From Micavibrio sp. (GTDB lineage: Bacteria > Pseudomonadota > Alphaproteobacteria > Micavibrionales > Micavibrionaceae): a stretch of 9,954 nucleotides of DNA. Positions 1 to 6,421 of the stretch are shown here, one piece after another. The stretch lies in the NCBI GenBank assembly GCA_030824965.1, contig JAPJQV010000012.1:1-9954 (forward strand), written 5' to 3'. The notes under the pieces were generated by a model. That model ran no database searches. It was given only the letters and a program-made list of their open reading frames with translations, and was not told where the DNA came from. Positions within the stretch are counted from its first letter, which is position 1. Each line of letters starts with the position of its first letter. The position numbers and the translations under genes are program-made.

Positions 1-2260
1 CCTGACCCACGGCTTTGCCCTGCATGGCAAGCTCGGCATATTCGGCGGCTTCACCCGACAAGAGGCCATAGGACGCCGCTTTCTCGCGGTCAAACAGTAC
101 ATGCACCTGCGGAATCAGGACTTGTTTTTCCACGGACAGGTCGACCACGCCCTCAACCTCGCTCATGGCCTGACGGATTTCTTCTGCCTTGGCGCGCAGC
201 ACGTCAAGATCTGTGCCGAAGAGTTTGATGGCCATCTGAGCGCGAACGCCGCTCATCATGTGGTCGATGCGGTGGGAGATCGGCTGCCCGATATTGACGG
301 CGATGCCTGGAATTTCATCCAGACGGTTACGAATATCGGCCAAGATATCGGCGCGGGAACGCTCGGATTCCTTCAGCTCAACCTCAATCTCGCTCGAATG
401 TACGCCTTCCGCGTGGTCGTCGCGCTCGGCGCGGCCCGTCCGTCTGCCCGTCTCAGATGCTTCCGGCACCTGACGGATCAGGTTTTCAGCAATCGTGCCA
501 ATGCGATTTGATTCGGCAAGGCTGGTGCCAGGCGGAGTCAGGATATTGATCGTTACCGATCCTTCATTAAATTGCGGCAAAAACTCCTTGCCAAAAAACG
601 GCACCATCGCCATGACACCGAGCGTAATCAACGCGACGAAGGTCAGCACCAATCGGCTATGCGGAAAGGCGAAGTTCAGGACACGCTTTTGCGCTCCTTT
701 AACCTTGCGGATAAGCCAGCCGTCATGCTCGTCGCTCATGCGCTTCATTTTAGGCAACAGATAAGAACAAAGCGCTGGTGTCAGTGTTAGCGAGACGAAC
801 AAAGACGCGACGATGGACGTGATATACGCAATTCCAAGCGGCAGGAATATTTTGCCCTCGATGCCGCCCATCGCAAAGAGCGGGATGAAGACCAACACCA
901 CGATGATGGTTGCGAAGACAATGGAGTTCCGTACCTCACTGGAGGCTTCATAAATTACCTGCAGCGGGTTGCGCGGCTTTTCGGCCTGGCGGTTTTCACG
1001 CAAACGGCGGAAGACGTTTTCCACATCGACAATCGCGTCATCGACCAGCTCGCCGATGGCGACAGCCAGACCACCCAAGGTCATGGTGTTGATACTCAAG
1101 CCGAAATATTGGAAGACGATGGCCGTCAAAACGAAGGACATCGGAATGGCGGTCAGGGTGATAAAGGTCGTGCGGAAATTCAGCAAAAACAGGAAGAGAA
1201 CGATTGCTACCAGAATGGCACCGTCGCGCAGAGCTTCCTCGACGTTTTTGATCGCCCGCTCGATAAAGGTTCCCTGCTTGAATATCTCGCCATGAACCCT
1301 CACGCCTTCGGGCAAGGTCTTTTGAATGCTGGCGAGTTCCGCCTCAACCGCTTCGGTGAGCTTGATCGTATCGGCGCCTGGCTGCTTTTGAATGGATAGA
1401 ATGACGGCGGATTGGCCATTGACGCTGGCATCCCCGCGCTTAGCGAGCGGCCCACCGAGCTTGATGTCGGCCACCTGATCGAGGGTCAGCGGCGTCGGGC
1501 TACCATTATCCTGAGGCAGCGGCGATTTCGCCAGATCCTCGATAGTTTTAACTCTTGCTACATTGCGGATCAGGCTTTCCTGATAGTCCGAAAGCAAGAA
1601 TCCGCCCGTAGCGTTGATGTTAGATCCTTCAATCGTCGCCTCGACGTCATGCAGCGTGACACCGTAGTTTTTAAGCTTGAGGGGGTCGACCAGCACCTGA
1701 TACTGCTTCAGTTCGCCGCCGATGACCGAAACTTGCGAGATACCGGAGATGGAAAGAATGCGGTTGCGGATATCCCACTCGGCGATGGTACGCAAATCCA
1801 TGCCGCCGATCTTTGGATCCTCGCTGGTCAAGCCCACCAGCATGATCTCGCCCATGATCGATGAAATCGGCCCCATGACAGGCCTAACATCTTGCGGCAG
1901 GGTTTCCTGTGCCTGTTGCAGCTTCTCGGCGACGATCTGGCGGGCGGTATAAATATTGGTATCCCAGCCAAACTCAACCCAAATGATGGAAAGACCGATA
2001 GCAGAAGCTGATCGCACACGCTCAACGCCCGTCGATCCATTGACCGCCGTTTCAAGCGGCCAAGTGACCAAAGCCTCGACTTCTTCTGGCGCGAGACCCT
2101 CAGCTTCAGTAAAAATCGTCACCGTCGGGCGGTTGAGATCAGGAAACACATCGACAGGCAGCTTGCTGATCACGAAAACGCCATAGACCATCAGCAAAGC
2201 TGAAGCCGCGACGACCAGAAGCCTGTTCTTTAGAGAAAACAGAATGATTGCATTCAACAT
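1..2260 (-). CDS. czcA: Heavy-metal efflux RND pump subunit (CzcA/CnrA/CusA type), 3' end cut by window
   Basis: This is the inner-membrane proton-driven pump of a tripartite heavy-metal exporter. The ATG at 2260 is preceded by an AGGA ribosome site, and the frame stays open to base 1, giving 753 of the roughly 1,040 residues usual for the family, so the C-terminal quarter is missing. The N-terminus (MLNAIILFSLKNRLLVV) is the usual first membrane helix, followed by the periplasmic porter segment with PVDVFPDLNRPTVTI and EEVEALVTWPLE. Membrane helices resume near residue 345. TM4 carries AIGELVDDAIVDVEN at 401-415. Aligned with the CzcA motif (D402, D408, E415), D407 and E414 are kept but A401 replaces the first Asp. 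A second periplasmic part begins near 540 (FLPQFNEGSVTI). It lies 33 bp after the adaptor gene, in one operon with it. Family assignment is firm; the metal is not, since regulation points to Ni/Co but the TM4 motif differs from CzcA. Confidence 0.95.
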   Translation of the reverse strand, partial: MLNAIILFSLKNRLLVVAASALLMVYGVFVISKLPVDVFPDLNRPTVTIFTEAEGLAPEEVEALVTWPLETAVNGSTGVERVRSASAIGLSIIWVEFGWDTNIYTARQIVAEKLQQAQETLPQDVRPVMGPISSIMGEIMLVGLTSEDPKIGGMDLRTIAEWDIRNRILSISGISQVSVIGGELKQYQVLVDPLKLKNYGVTLHDVEATIEGSNINATGGFLLSDYQESLIRNVARVKTIEDLAKSPLPQDNGSPTPLTLDQVADIKLGGPLAKRGDASVNGQSAVILSIQKQPGADTIKLTEAVEAELASIQKTLPEGVRVHGEIFKQGTFIERAIKNVEEALRDGAILVAIVLFLFLLNFRTTFITLTAIPMSFVLTAIVFQYFGLSINTMTLGGLAVAIGELVDDAIVDVENVFRRLRENRQAEKPRNPLQVIYEASSEVRNSIVFATIIVVLVFIPLFAMGGIEGKIFLPLGIAYITSIVASLFVSLTLTPALCSYLLPKMKRMSDEHDGWLIRKVKGAQKRVLNFAFPHSRLVLTFVALITLGVMAMVPFFGKEFLPQFNEGSVTINILTPPGTSLAESNRIGTIAENLIRQVPEASETGRRTGRAERDDHAEGVHSSEIEVELKESERSRADILADIRNRLDEIPGIAVNIGQPISHRIDHMMSGVRAQMAIKLFGTDLDVLRAKAEEIRQAMSEVEGVVDLSVEKQVLIPQVHVLFDREKAASYGLLSGEAAEYAELAMQGKAVGQ

Positions 2261-2293
2261 TTTATAATCCTTTATTCACGGATCGCGCTGCGA

Positions 2294-3286
2294 TTAATGC
2301 TCATGATCGTGACCGTCATCTTCTTTTTTTGTTTCCGCTGCGGAAGCGTCTTTTTTGGGTTCAGCCGATTTGGCGAACTGAAGCTGGTAATTTCCAACCG
2401 TCACGACTTCCTCATCGGGAAATACGCCTTCCAACACTTCACGCTCCGCTCCAAATTTTGCACCCAGCTTGACGCTGCGGCGCTCAAATGCGTTGCCGCT
2501 TCTCACGAAAATGAATTGTTCGCCACTTTCACCCAAGATGGCTTTGACAGGGACGGTCAAAATGTCAGCAGGCTCCGTGACTTCGATGGAGAGAACGACC
2601 TGCATATTGGCAAGTAGTTTACGATCTGGGTTTTCAACCAAGGCATAAACATTGAGCGTGCGGCTGCCGCGATCATAGGCACCGTCCATACGCTGTACTT
2701 TACCCTCTAGTGGCTCGTTGCCGATCAGGCTGCTATTGACGCTGACATTTTGGCCGACTTGAACCTTGGCGACATCTGGTGTTTCGTACATGACGCCGCG
2801 CACCAGAACTTCGGAGGAATCTCCGATTTCCATCAATCCGGCTTCCGGTGTGACGGACTGCCCCAGCACGACGTTTTGTTTGGTAACATAGCCATCAAGG
2901 GGCGATGGGATGGACACCGGAGAGCTGCCAACGAAAATCGGCTGGATGGTCAAAAGCCTCTGACCTTTTGCGACTTCCTCGCCCACCTTGACGTTGATTT
3001 CTGACACCCGCCCTGCGGCCCGTGCGCTGGCGATGGCTTGACGTTCCGGCAGAAATTCGACAATTCCGTTCACATCGATCGTTGTCGCGCGTGGGGCGAT
3101 AGTCGCTTTCACCGTTTTAATACCGAGATTATTAATCGCCGTCTCGGATAACTCTACAGTACTCGTCACCTGAGCGGTCTCTTCGGTGCCTGGAGCGGCG
3201 GCGTGATCTTCGCCTTCATGGGCGAAAACGGGCATAGATAAACCAATGACCGCGACAAGGGCCGATGTGATCAAAAACTTTTTCAT
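2294..3286 (-). CDS. czcB: Periplasmic adaptor (membrane fusion protein) of the metal efflux pump
   Basis: This 330-residue adaptor should join the RND pump to the outer-membrane channel. A signal peptide (1-22, cleavage after VFA) leaves a mature protein starting HEGEDH, and the C-terminus is charged and ends GHDHEH, so both ends could bind metal. The lipoyl-like halves are at about 90-115 (AGRVSEINVKVGEEVAKGQ) and 125-156 (SIPSPLDGYVTKQNVVLGQS). They are joined by only about a dozen residues, so the long alpha-helical hairpin expected here in most adaptors seems absent. Beta-barrel and membrane-proximal strands follow (VLVRGVMYETPDVAKVQVGQ, ILTVPVKAILGESG). The start ATG overlaps the czcC stop by one base (TAATG), implying translational coupling. 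It also lacks the N-terminal 'GVPP' domain of many CzcB proteins, which instead appears inside RcnA here. Family is certain; the metal is unresolved. Confidence 0.95.
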   Translation of the reverse strand: MKKFLITSALVAVIGLSMPVFAHEGEDHAAAPGTEETAQVTSTVELSETAINNLGIKTVKATIAPRATTIDVNGIVEFLPERQAIASARAAGRVSEINVKVGEEVAKGQRLLTIQPIFVGSSPVSIPSPLDGYVTKQNVVLGQSVTPEAGLMEIGDSSEVLVRGVMYETPDVAKVQVGQNVSVNSSLIGNEPLEGKVQRMDGAYDRGSRTLNVYALVENPDRKLLANMQVVLSIEVTEPADILTVPVKAILGESGEQFIFVRSGNAFERRSVKLGAKFGAEREVLEGVFPDEEVVTVGNYQLQFAKSAEPKKDASAAETKKEDDGHDHEH

Positions 3287-4521
3287 TATCTGACTTCTTC
3301 TATTTTCCCGCCCAGCTCCACTTCCAAAGCGCCGCGTGCATTGACAGCCTGTGCCAGCGCGTCAAGCGCCTCGTTTTCGCTGGAGAGCAGTTTTTCCCGT
3401 ACCTGCCAGACTTCGAGCGCGTCCGCCTGTCCCTGGCGGAACATGCTGCGCGTCAGCTCATACGATTTACGGTAGCCAGGCAGAATGTTGTCAAAGTAGC
3501 TATCCGCGCGGGATTGGAGGGCCGAGGCGCTCTGCTGCAATTCGCCGATCACTTCCTGCTGCGGCAATCCGGCATACAGATCGGCTTCGGATCTCGCTTG
3601 GCGCAATTCAGCGTTGGCCCGTTTACGCTCGGCATCGTTTTGGTTCCATAGCGGGATACGCAGCGCAACACCAATACCATAGGACTGATCATCGCCGTTA
3701 GGCGAGCGGGAATAAAACACGCGCGGGCCAAACTCTGGCATGGCAGCATCCTGCTGAGCGACATTCAAACGGCGCTCCGCCGCCTGAATACGGTTTTTGA
3801 TCACGTTTCTGAGGTTGGATTGTGTCTGCGCGAAAGCCAGAAGCCGTTCGGTGTTATCCGGCACTGCCACAAAAGCGGGTCGCTCCAGCTTTGCTTGTTG
3901 GAAGCTACGTCCCGTCAGCCGCGCAAGTTCCGTGCGCACCTGGCGCAATTCGGCGTCAACGGCGTTGGCGTCAGCGCGCAACTTTGCAGCATCCGATGAA
4001 AACAGATGCGACGCCGCAGGGCTGGTTTGACCTTGCCCCGACGACTCCTTGACCAGCTTTTTCATCTTGTCGGCATCGTCCGCGTAATTCTCGTAGAGTT
4101 TTTTGCGCTCGGAGAGCAGCCAGACCTGGGTATAAAGAACCGTGGTTTCATTGATGACTTGCAGGATTTCGTATTTCTGCTCCATGCTGGCCACGTTCGC
4201 CAGAGCCTGCGCATAGCCGCCCCGCGCGCCGGAAATTTGCGAGAACTTCAAAGACTGAGTGAACTCCAGATCTGTCCCCGTACCGCCTTCGCCTTTGTCA
4301 CGCACGGCATCGATTTGAAGTTCAGGATTGTCCAGCAAGGTGGTTTCCGTTACATCCGCCATCCGATCCTCAAAGTCGCGCTGGGCGCGGAACAGGCTGG
4401 TGTTCTTTTGCAGGCTTTCTTTGATGACTTGATCAAGGGTCAGCGCGGAGGTTTCCGCATAAGATGGCGCGGAGAATAAGATCGCCACAATCGCTAATTG
4501 CCATATAATTGATTTCTTCAT
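3286..4521 (-). CDS. czcC: TolC-family outer-membrane channel of the metal efflux system
   Basis: This outer-membrane efflux protein is the exit duct of the CBA pump. It has 411 residues, a normal length for CzcC/CnrC. The signal peptide is MKKSIIWQLAIVAILFSAPSYA, followed by ETSALTLDQVIKESLQKNTSL, the usual opening of the first TolC repeat. There is no lipobox cysteine, so it is probably not lipidated. Long coiled-coil-forming helices rich in Ala, Gln, Glu and Arg run through about 145-260 and 305-400. Between them, YGIGVALRIPLWNQNDAERKRA is the conserved strand-turn-helix of the second repeat. The gene ends in a TAATG overlap with the adaptor gene. It has its own apparent ECF promoter at 4555-4583 and starts at the ATG at 4521, with a modest GGGAA-type ribosome site. 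Family assignment is firm; the name czcC is by type, and cnrC or nccC would fit the gene order equally well. Confidence 0.95.
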   Translation of the reverse strand: MKKSIIWQLAIVAILFSAPSYAETSALTLDQVIKESLQKNTSLFRAQRDFEDRMADVTETTLLDNPELQIDAVRDKGEGGTGTDLEFTQSLKFSQISGARGGYAQALANVASMEQKYEILQVINETTVLYTQVWLLSERKKLYENYADDADKMKKLVKESSGQGQTSPAASHLFSSDAAKLRADANAVDAELRQVRTELARLTGRSFQQAKLERPAFVAVPDNTERLLAFAQTQSNLRNVIKNRIQAAERRLNVAQQDAAMPEFGPRVFYSRSPNGDDQSYGIGVALRIPLWNQNDAERKRANAELRQARSEADLYAGLPQQEVIGELQQSASALQSRADSYFDNILPGYRKSYELTRSMFRQGQADALEVWQVREKLLSSENEALDALAQAVNARGALEVELGGKIEEVR

Positions 4522-4554
4522 GAAAATTCCCGTCTTTTGCTGGTCTCATGAAGC

Positions 4555-4583
4555 TAATACGGCTTAAACGGGGCTATCCCTCA
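4555..4583 (-). promoter_or_regulatory. ECF (CnrH-type) promoter for czcCBA
   Basis: Reading the minus strand, TGAGGGATAGC (4583-4573) is followed after 11 bases by CGTATTA (4561-4555), about 34 bases before the czcC ATG. The same two blocks with the same 11-base gap occur upstream of the anti-sigma gene (5995-5967), while the spacer bases differ. The blocks resemble the CnrH elements I recall from Cupriavidus (-35 CRAGGGGRAG, -10 CCGTATA); here the -10 even reads CCGTATTA. The -35 block contains the TAG stop of the sigma gene. Use by the local sigma factor is inferred. Confidence 0.8.
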
Positions 4584-5179
4584 AAGGAAAGCTGTAATTT
4601 CTCTGATAAAGTCTTCCGCGCCCGATAGACGCGTGTTTCTACGGTTTTTGCTGAAACATTAAGGATTTCGGCGCATTCCGCTTGGCTTTTTTCTTCAACC
4701 GCGAACAAGATGAAGGCTTCCTTGAGAGTATCGGGTAGCAAGTCGATTTCTCGCCGCAGCAAGGTTAGCTGTTGCCTTGCTAAGAAACCCGCCTCGATGT
4801 TTTCGTCGCTCCGCTGCCAATCGCCAGGGCCGGTTTCGTTCAAAGCATCCGGAGAGATATTACGAGCGTGGTTCTTGTTCTTTCGCAGATGATCACGGCA
4901 TAGATTGACGGCGATCTGAAAAAGCCAGGTGCTGAATTTATAGGCTGAATCGTATTTGTCGATATTGAAATAAAGCTTTGTAAAAGTCTCTTGTGTTACG
5001 TCAAGCGCAGTGTCTTCGTTCCCCACGTAGCGCCAGGCCAGACGGCAGACGCGATCCTTGTAACGCTGCATGATCTCGTTCAGCGCAAAATCGTCCCCAG
5101 AGCGCAATCTTTGGACGAGCGCATGATCCTCATCGGCTGTATTCTCTTTTAAGGTTCTATGGGTTCTGAATAAGGGCAT
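4574..5179 (-). CDS. cnrH: ECF RNA polymerase sigma factor, CnrH type
   Basis: This 201-residue extracytoplasmic-function sigma factor should direct RNA polymerase to the two promoters at 4555-4583 and 5967-5995. Sigma region 2 spans about 20-105 and includes DVTQETFTKLYFNIDKY and FSTWLFQIAVNLCRDHLRK, the typical -10 recognition and core-binding segment. Region 4 spans about 140-198 with LPDTLKEAFILFAVEEKSQ and the helix-turn-helix AEILNVSAKTVETRVYRARK. The ATG at 5179 gives a 23-base overlap with the sensor gene upstream; its ribosome site is weak, which suggests coupling. Its stop codon lies inside the -35 box of the next promoter. Gene order Y-X-H-C-B-A and the neighbouring CnrX-like sensor make it a CnrH/NccH counterpart. 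The ECF identity is near certain; the cnrH name rests on synteny and the promoter match. Confidence 0.93.
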   Translation of the reverse strand: MPLFRTHRTLKENTADEDHALVQRLRSGDDFALNEIMQRYKDRVCRLAWRYVGNEDTALDVTQETFTKLYFNIDKYDSAYKFSTWLFQIAVNLCRDHLRKNKNHARNISPDALNETGPGDWQRSDENIEAGFLARQQLTLLRREIDLLPDTLKEAFILFAVEEKSQAECAEILNVSAKTVETRVYRARKTLSEKLQLSFEG

Positions 5180-5594
5180 CTGCGGCTAACTTATTGAGCT
5201 TTTCCGCCTGTTGTGGCGTTAATACGGTTTGCATGTCGAAAATATGCTCAATCGTCAGCTTTTGCAGCTCTCCTTGCGCATGGTGGATGCGCTCAACTGC
5301 GGCAGCGACGCGTTCAGAAAACGCCTTGTCTTCAAGCATAGCGGCAGCAAGTTCCAGATTGCCGACATGGATTTTTTCTCGAAGCACTCTCTGTTTTTCA
5401 GTAAAGTTTTTCTCGATTTCAAAGAGCTTTTGATCTTGCTCTGCCATAATAGCGATTTGCTCATGCAGCCAGACGTGGGCATCAATCTGGTTATGATGCG
5501 GGGGTTTGAAGAAATTGCCGCAGACATAAAAAGCACCGAAAGCGACAAGCGCGATGGCGATAAAATAAATGATTTCTTTTTGATAGGAGCGCAT
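5157..5594 (-). CDS. cnrX: Periplasmic metal sensor CnrX/NccX type, membrane-anchored
   Basis: This sensor should detect metal in the periplasm and cause release of the sigma factor from its anti-sigma partner. It has 145 residues: a short cytoplasmic tip, one membrane helix (about 8-26) and a helical periplasmic domain. The Cupriavidus CnrX ligands H42, H46, E63, H119 and M123, as I recall them, have counterparts here at H40, H44, E61, H117 and M121, all with the same offset of two. They lie in AHVWLHEQ, FEIEKNF and EHIFDMQ. This is strong evidence for the CnrX fold and a Ni/Co-type site, rather than a generic CpxP/ZraP-like protein. The gene begins 5 bases after the anti-sigma stop, and its end overlaps the sigma gene by 23 bases. 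The ATG at 5594 gives the expected N-terminal anchor. Confidence 0.9.
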   Translation of the reverse strand: MRSYQKEIIYFIAIALVAFGAFYVCGNFFKPPHHNQIDAHVWLHEQIAIMAEQDQKLFEIEKNFTEKQRVLREKIHVGNLELAAAMLEDKAFSERVAAAVERIHHAQGELQKLTIEHIFDMQTVLTPQQAEKLNKLAADALIQNP

Positions 5595-5599
5595 CTGGT

Positions 5600-5938
5600 T
5601 TAACCCCCGTTCTTGGCAAGAATAACCGTAGACGTTATACCATAATTTGAAGAAAAGACGTGGAGGTTAAGCGCCTGTGCCGCGTTGGCGGGCTGCGGGC
5701 TGGAAACGCTCAAAGTGGCGGCAAAAACACCAACTATCAGGGCGAAAGAAAGAGACGCCAAGCGATATTCAGGCACGAAAAGACTGGCCAGCCAGCCTTC
5801 GATGACATTGCGCGGCATGTCCACCCGCCGCCTGTTGATGGATTGCCAAACACGGCTTTCCATCGTCTGAAGACTGTCAAACCGAGGCTGCGATGCAGCC
5901 AACCCTTTGATTAATTTATCAAGTTTATCGCTCGACAT
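5600..5938 (-). CDS. cnrY: Membrane anti-sigma factor, CnrY-like
   Basis: This small protein sits where cnrY sits in cnr determinants: first gene of Y-X-H, directly after the ECF promoter. I choose the ATG at 5938 (112 residues) because GAGGTG lies 6 bases before it; a GTG three codons earlier (5947) overlaps that ribosome site. Residues 1-58 are polar and basic (MSSDKLDKLIKGLAASQPRF, SRVWQSINRRR) and should be the cytoplasmic sigma-binding part. One membrane helix follows at about 59-79. The periplasmic tail contains LNLHVFSSNYGITSTVIL, resembling the 'VFS...PSTLL' tail I associate with this family. These anti-sigmas are poorly conserved, so the call depends mainly on position, size and topology. 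Sequestration of the sigma factor, relieved through the sensor, is inferred. Confidence 0.78.
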   Translation of the reverse strand: MSSDKLDKLIKGLAASQPRFDSLQTMESRVWQSINRRRVDMPRNVIEGWLASLFVPEYRLASLSFALIVGVFAATLSVSSPQPANAAQALNLHVFSSNYGITSTVILAKNGG

Positions 5939-5966
5939 GATGGTCACCTCTTTTCGACTATACCAG

Positions 5967-5995
5967 TAATACGTTAGGAAAGTCGCTATCCCTCA
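5967..5995 (-). promoter_or_regulatory. ECF (CnrH-type) promoter for cnrYXH
   Basis: On the minus strand TGAGGGATAGC (5995-5985), an 11-base spacer and CGTATTA (5973-5967) precede the anti-sigma ATG by about 30 bases. All 18 block bases and the gap match the promoter before czcC, so both are probably read by the same sigma factor, giving autoregulation. The first three bases of the -35 block are the TGA stop of the yqaA-like gene. Confidence 0.8.
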
Positions 5996-6418
5996 TGTAA
6001 AAAACGCAATCAACAAATAGCGTCCGGTTTTTGCGATACCGACCAACAACAAAAATACCAGAAATTTTTCCTTAAGAATCCCAGCCATAACCGTTATGGG
6101 ATCACCGATGATCGGAACCCAACTAAGCAGCAAAGACCATTTACCGTAGCGTTGATATCGTACTTGCGCCCGTTCCAGCGATGCGGCATTTACCGGAAAC
6201 CATTTCCGATCTTTAAATCGTTCGATAGAGCGGCCCAAACACCAGTTGACGCAAGCCCCCAGCACATTGCCCACGCTTGCCACCCCAACTAACAGCCACG
6301 GCGCATAATCTGTTTTTAAAAGCAGGCCCGTTAAAACAGCTTCGGATTGCATGGGCAAAATAGTAGCAGCGGCAAAGGCGATACCGAATAATCCCGCAAG
6401 AACTGAAAGTGTTTCCAA
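5993..6418 (-). CDS. yqaA: YqaA-type small VTT/DedA-family membrane protein
   Basis: This 141-residue multi-helix inner-membrane protein is clearly like E. coli YqaA, a small member of the VTT/SNARE-associated (DedA-like) group. Matching segments are AAATILPMQSEAVLTGLLL (about 17-34), the helix GVASVGNVLGACVNWCLGR (45-63), RYQRYGKWSLLLSWVPIIGDP (88-108) and GIAKTGRYLLIA. The biochemical role of YqaA is not established; related DedA proteins are linked to lipid flipping and membrane homeostasis. The start appears to be TTG at 6418, because no ATG occurs before residue 23, which would delete the first helix. It lies two codons after the rcnA stop and in the same reading frame, so expression may rely on re-initiation or readthrough. 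Its stop codon forms part of the next promoter. Family is confident; the start and any role in metal resistance are not. Confidence 0.85.
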   Translation of the reverse strand: METLSVLAGLFGIAFAAATILPMQSEAVLTGLLLKTDYAPWLLVGVASVGNVLGACVNWCLGRSIERFKDRKWFPVNAASLERAQVRYQRYGKWSLLLSWVPIIGDPITVMAGILKEKFLVFLLLVGIAKTGRYLLIAFFT

Positions 6419-6421
6419 AAC

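Noticed and set aside
1412..1864. Plus-strand open frames opposite the pump gene (also 101-511 and 1109-1399)
   Set aside because: They mirror the continuous minus-strand RND pump frame and show no recognisable protein.
5220..5248. A third CGTATTA block (minus strand, 5226-5220) inside the sensor gene
   Set aside because: No TGAGGGATAGC-like block lies at the required 11-base distance, so it is a chance match.
5939..5947. GTG start at 5947 for the anti-sigma gene
   Set aside because: The GTG is part of the GAGGTG ribosome site that fits the ATG at 5938.
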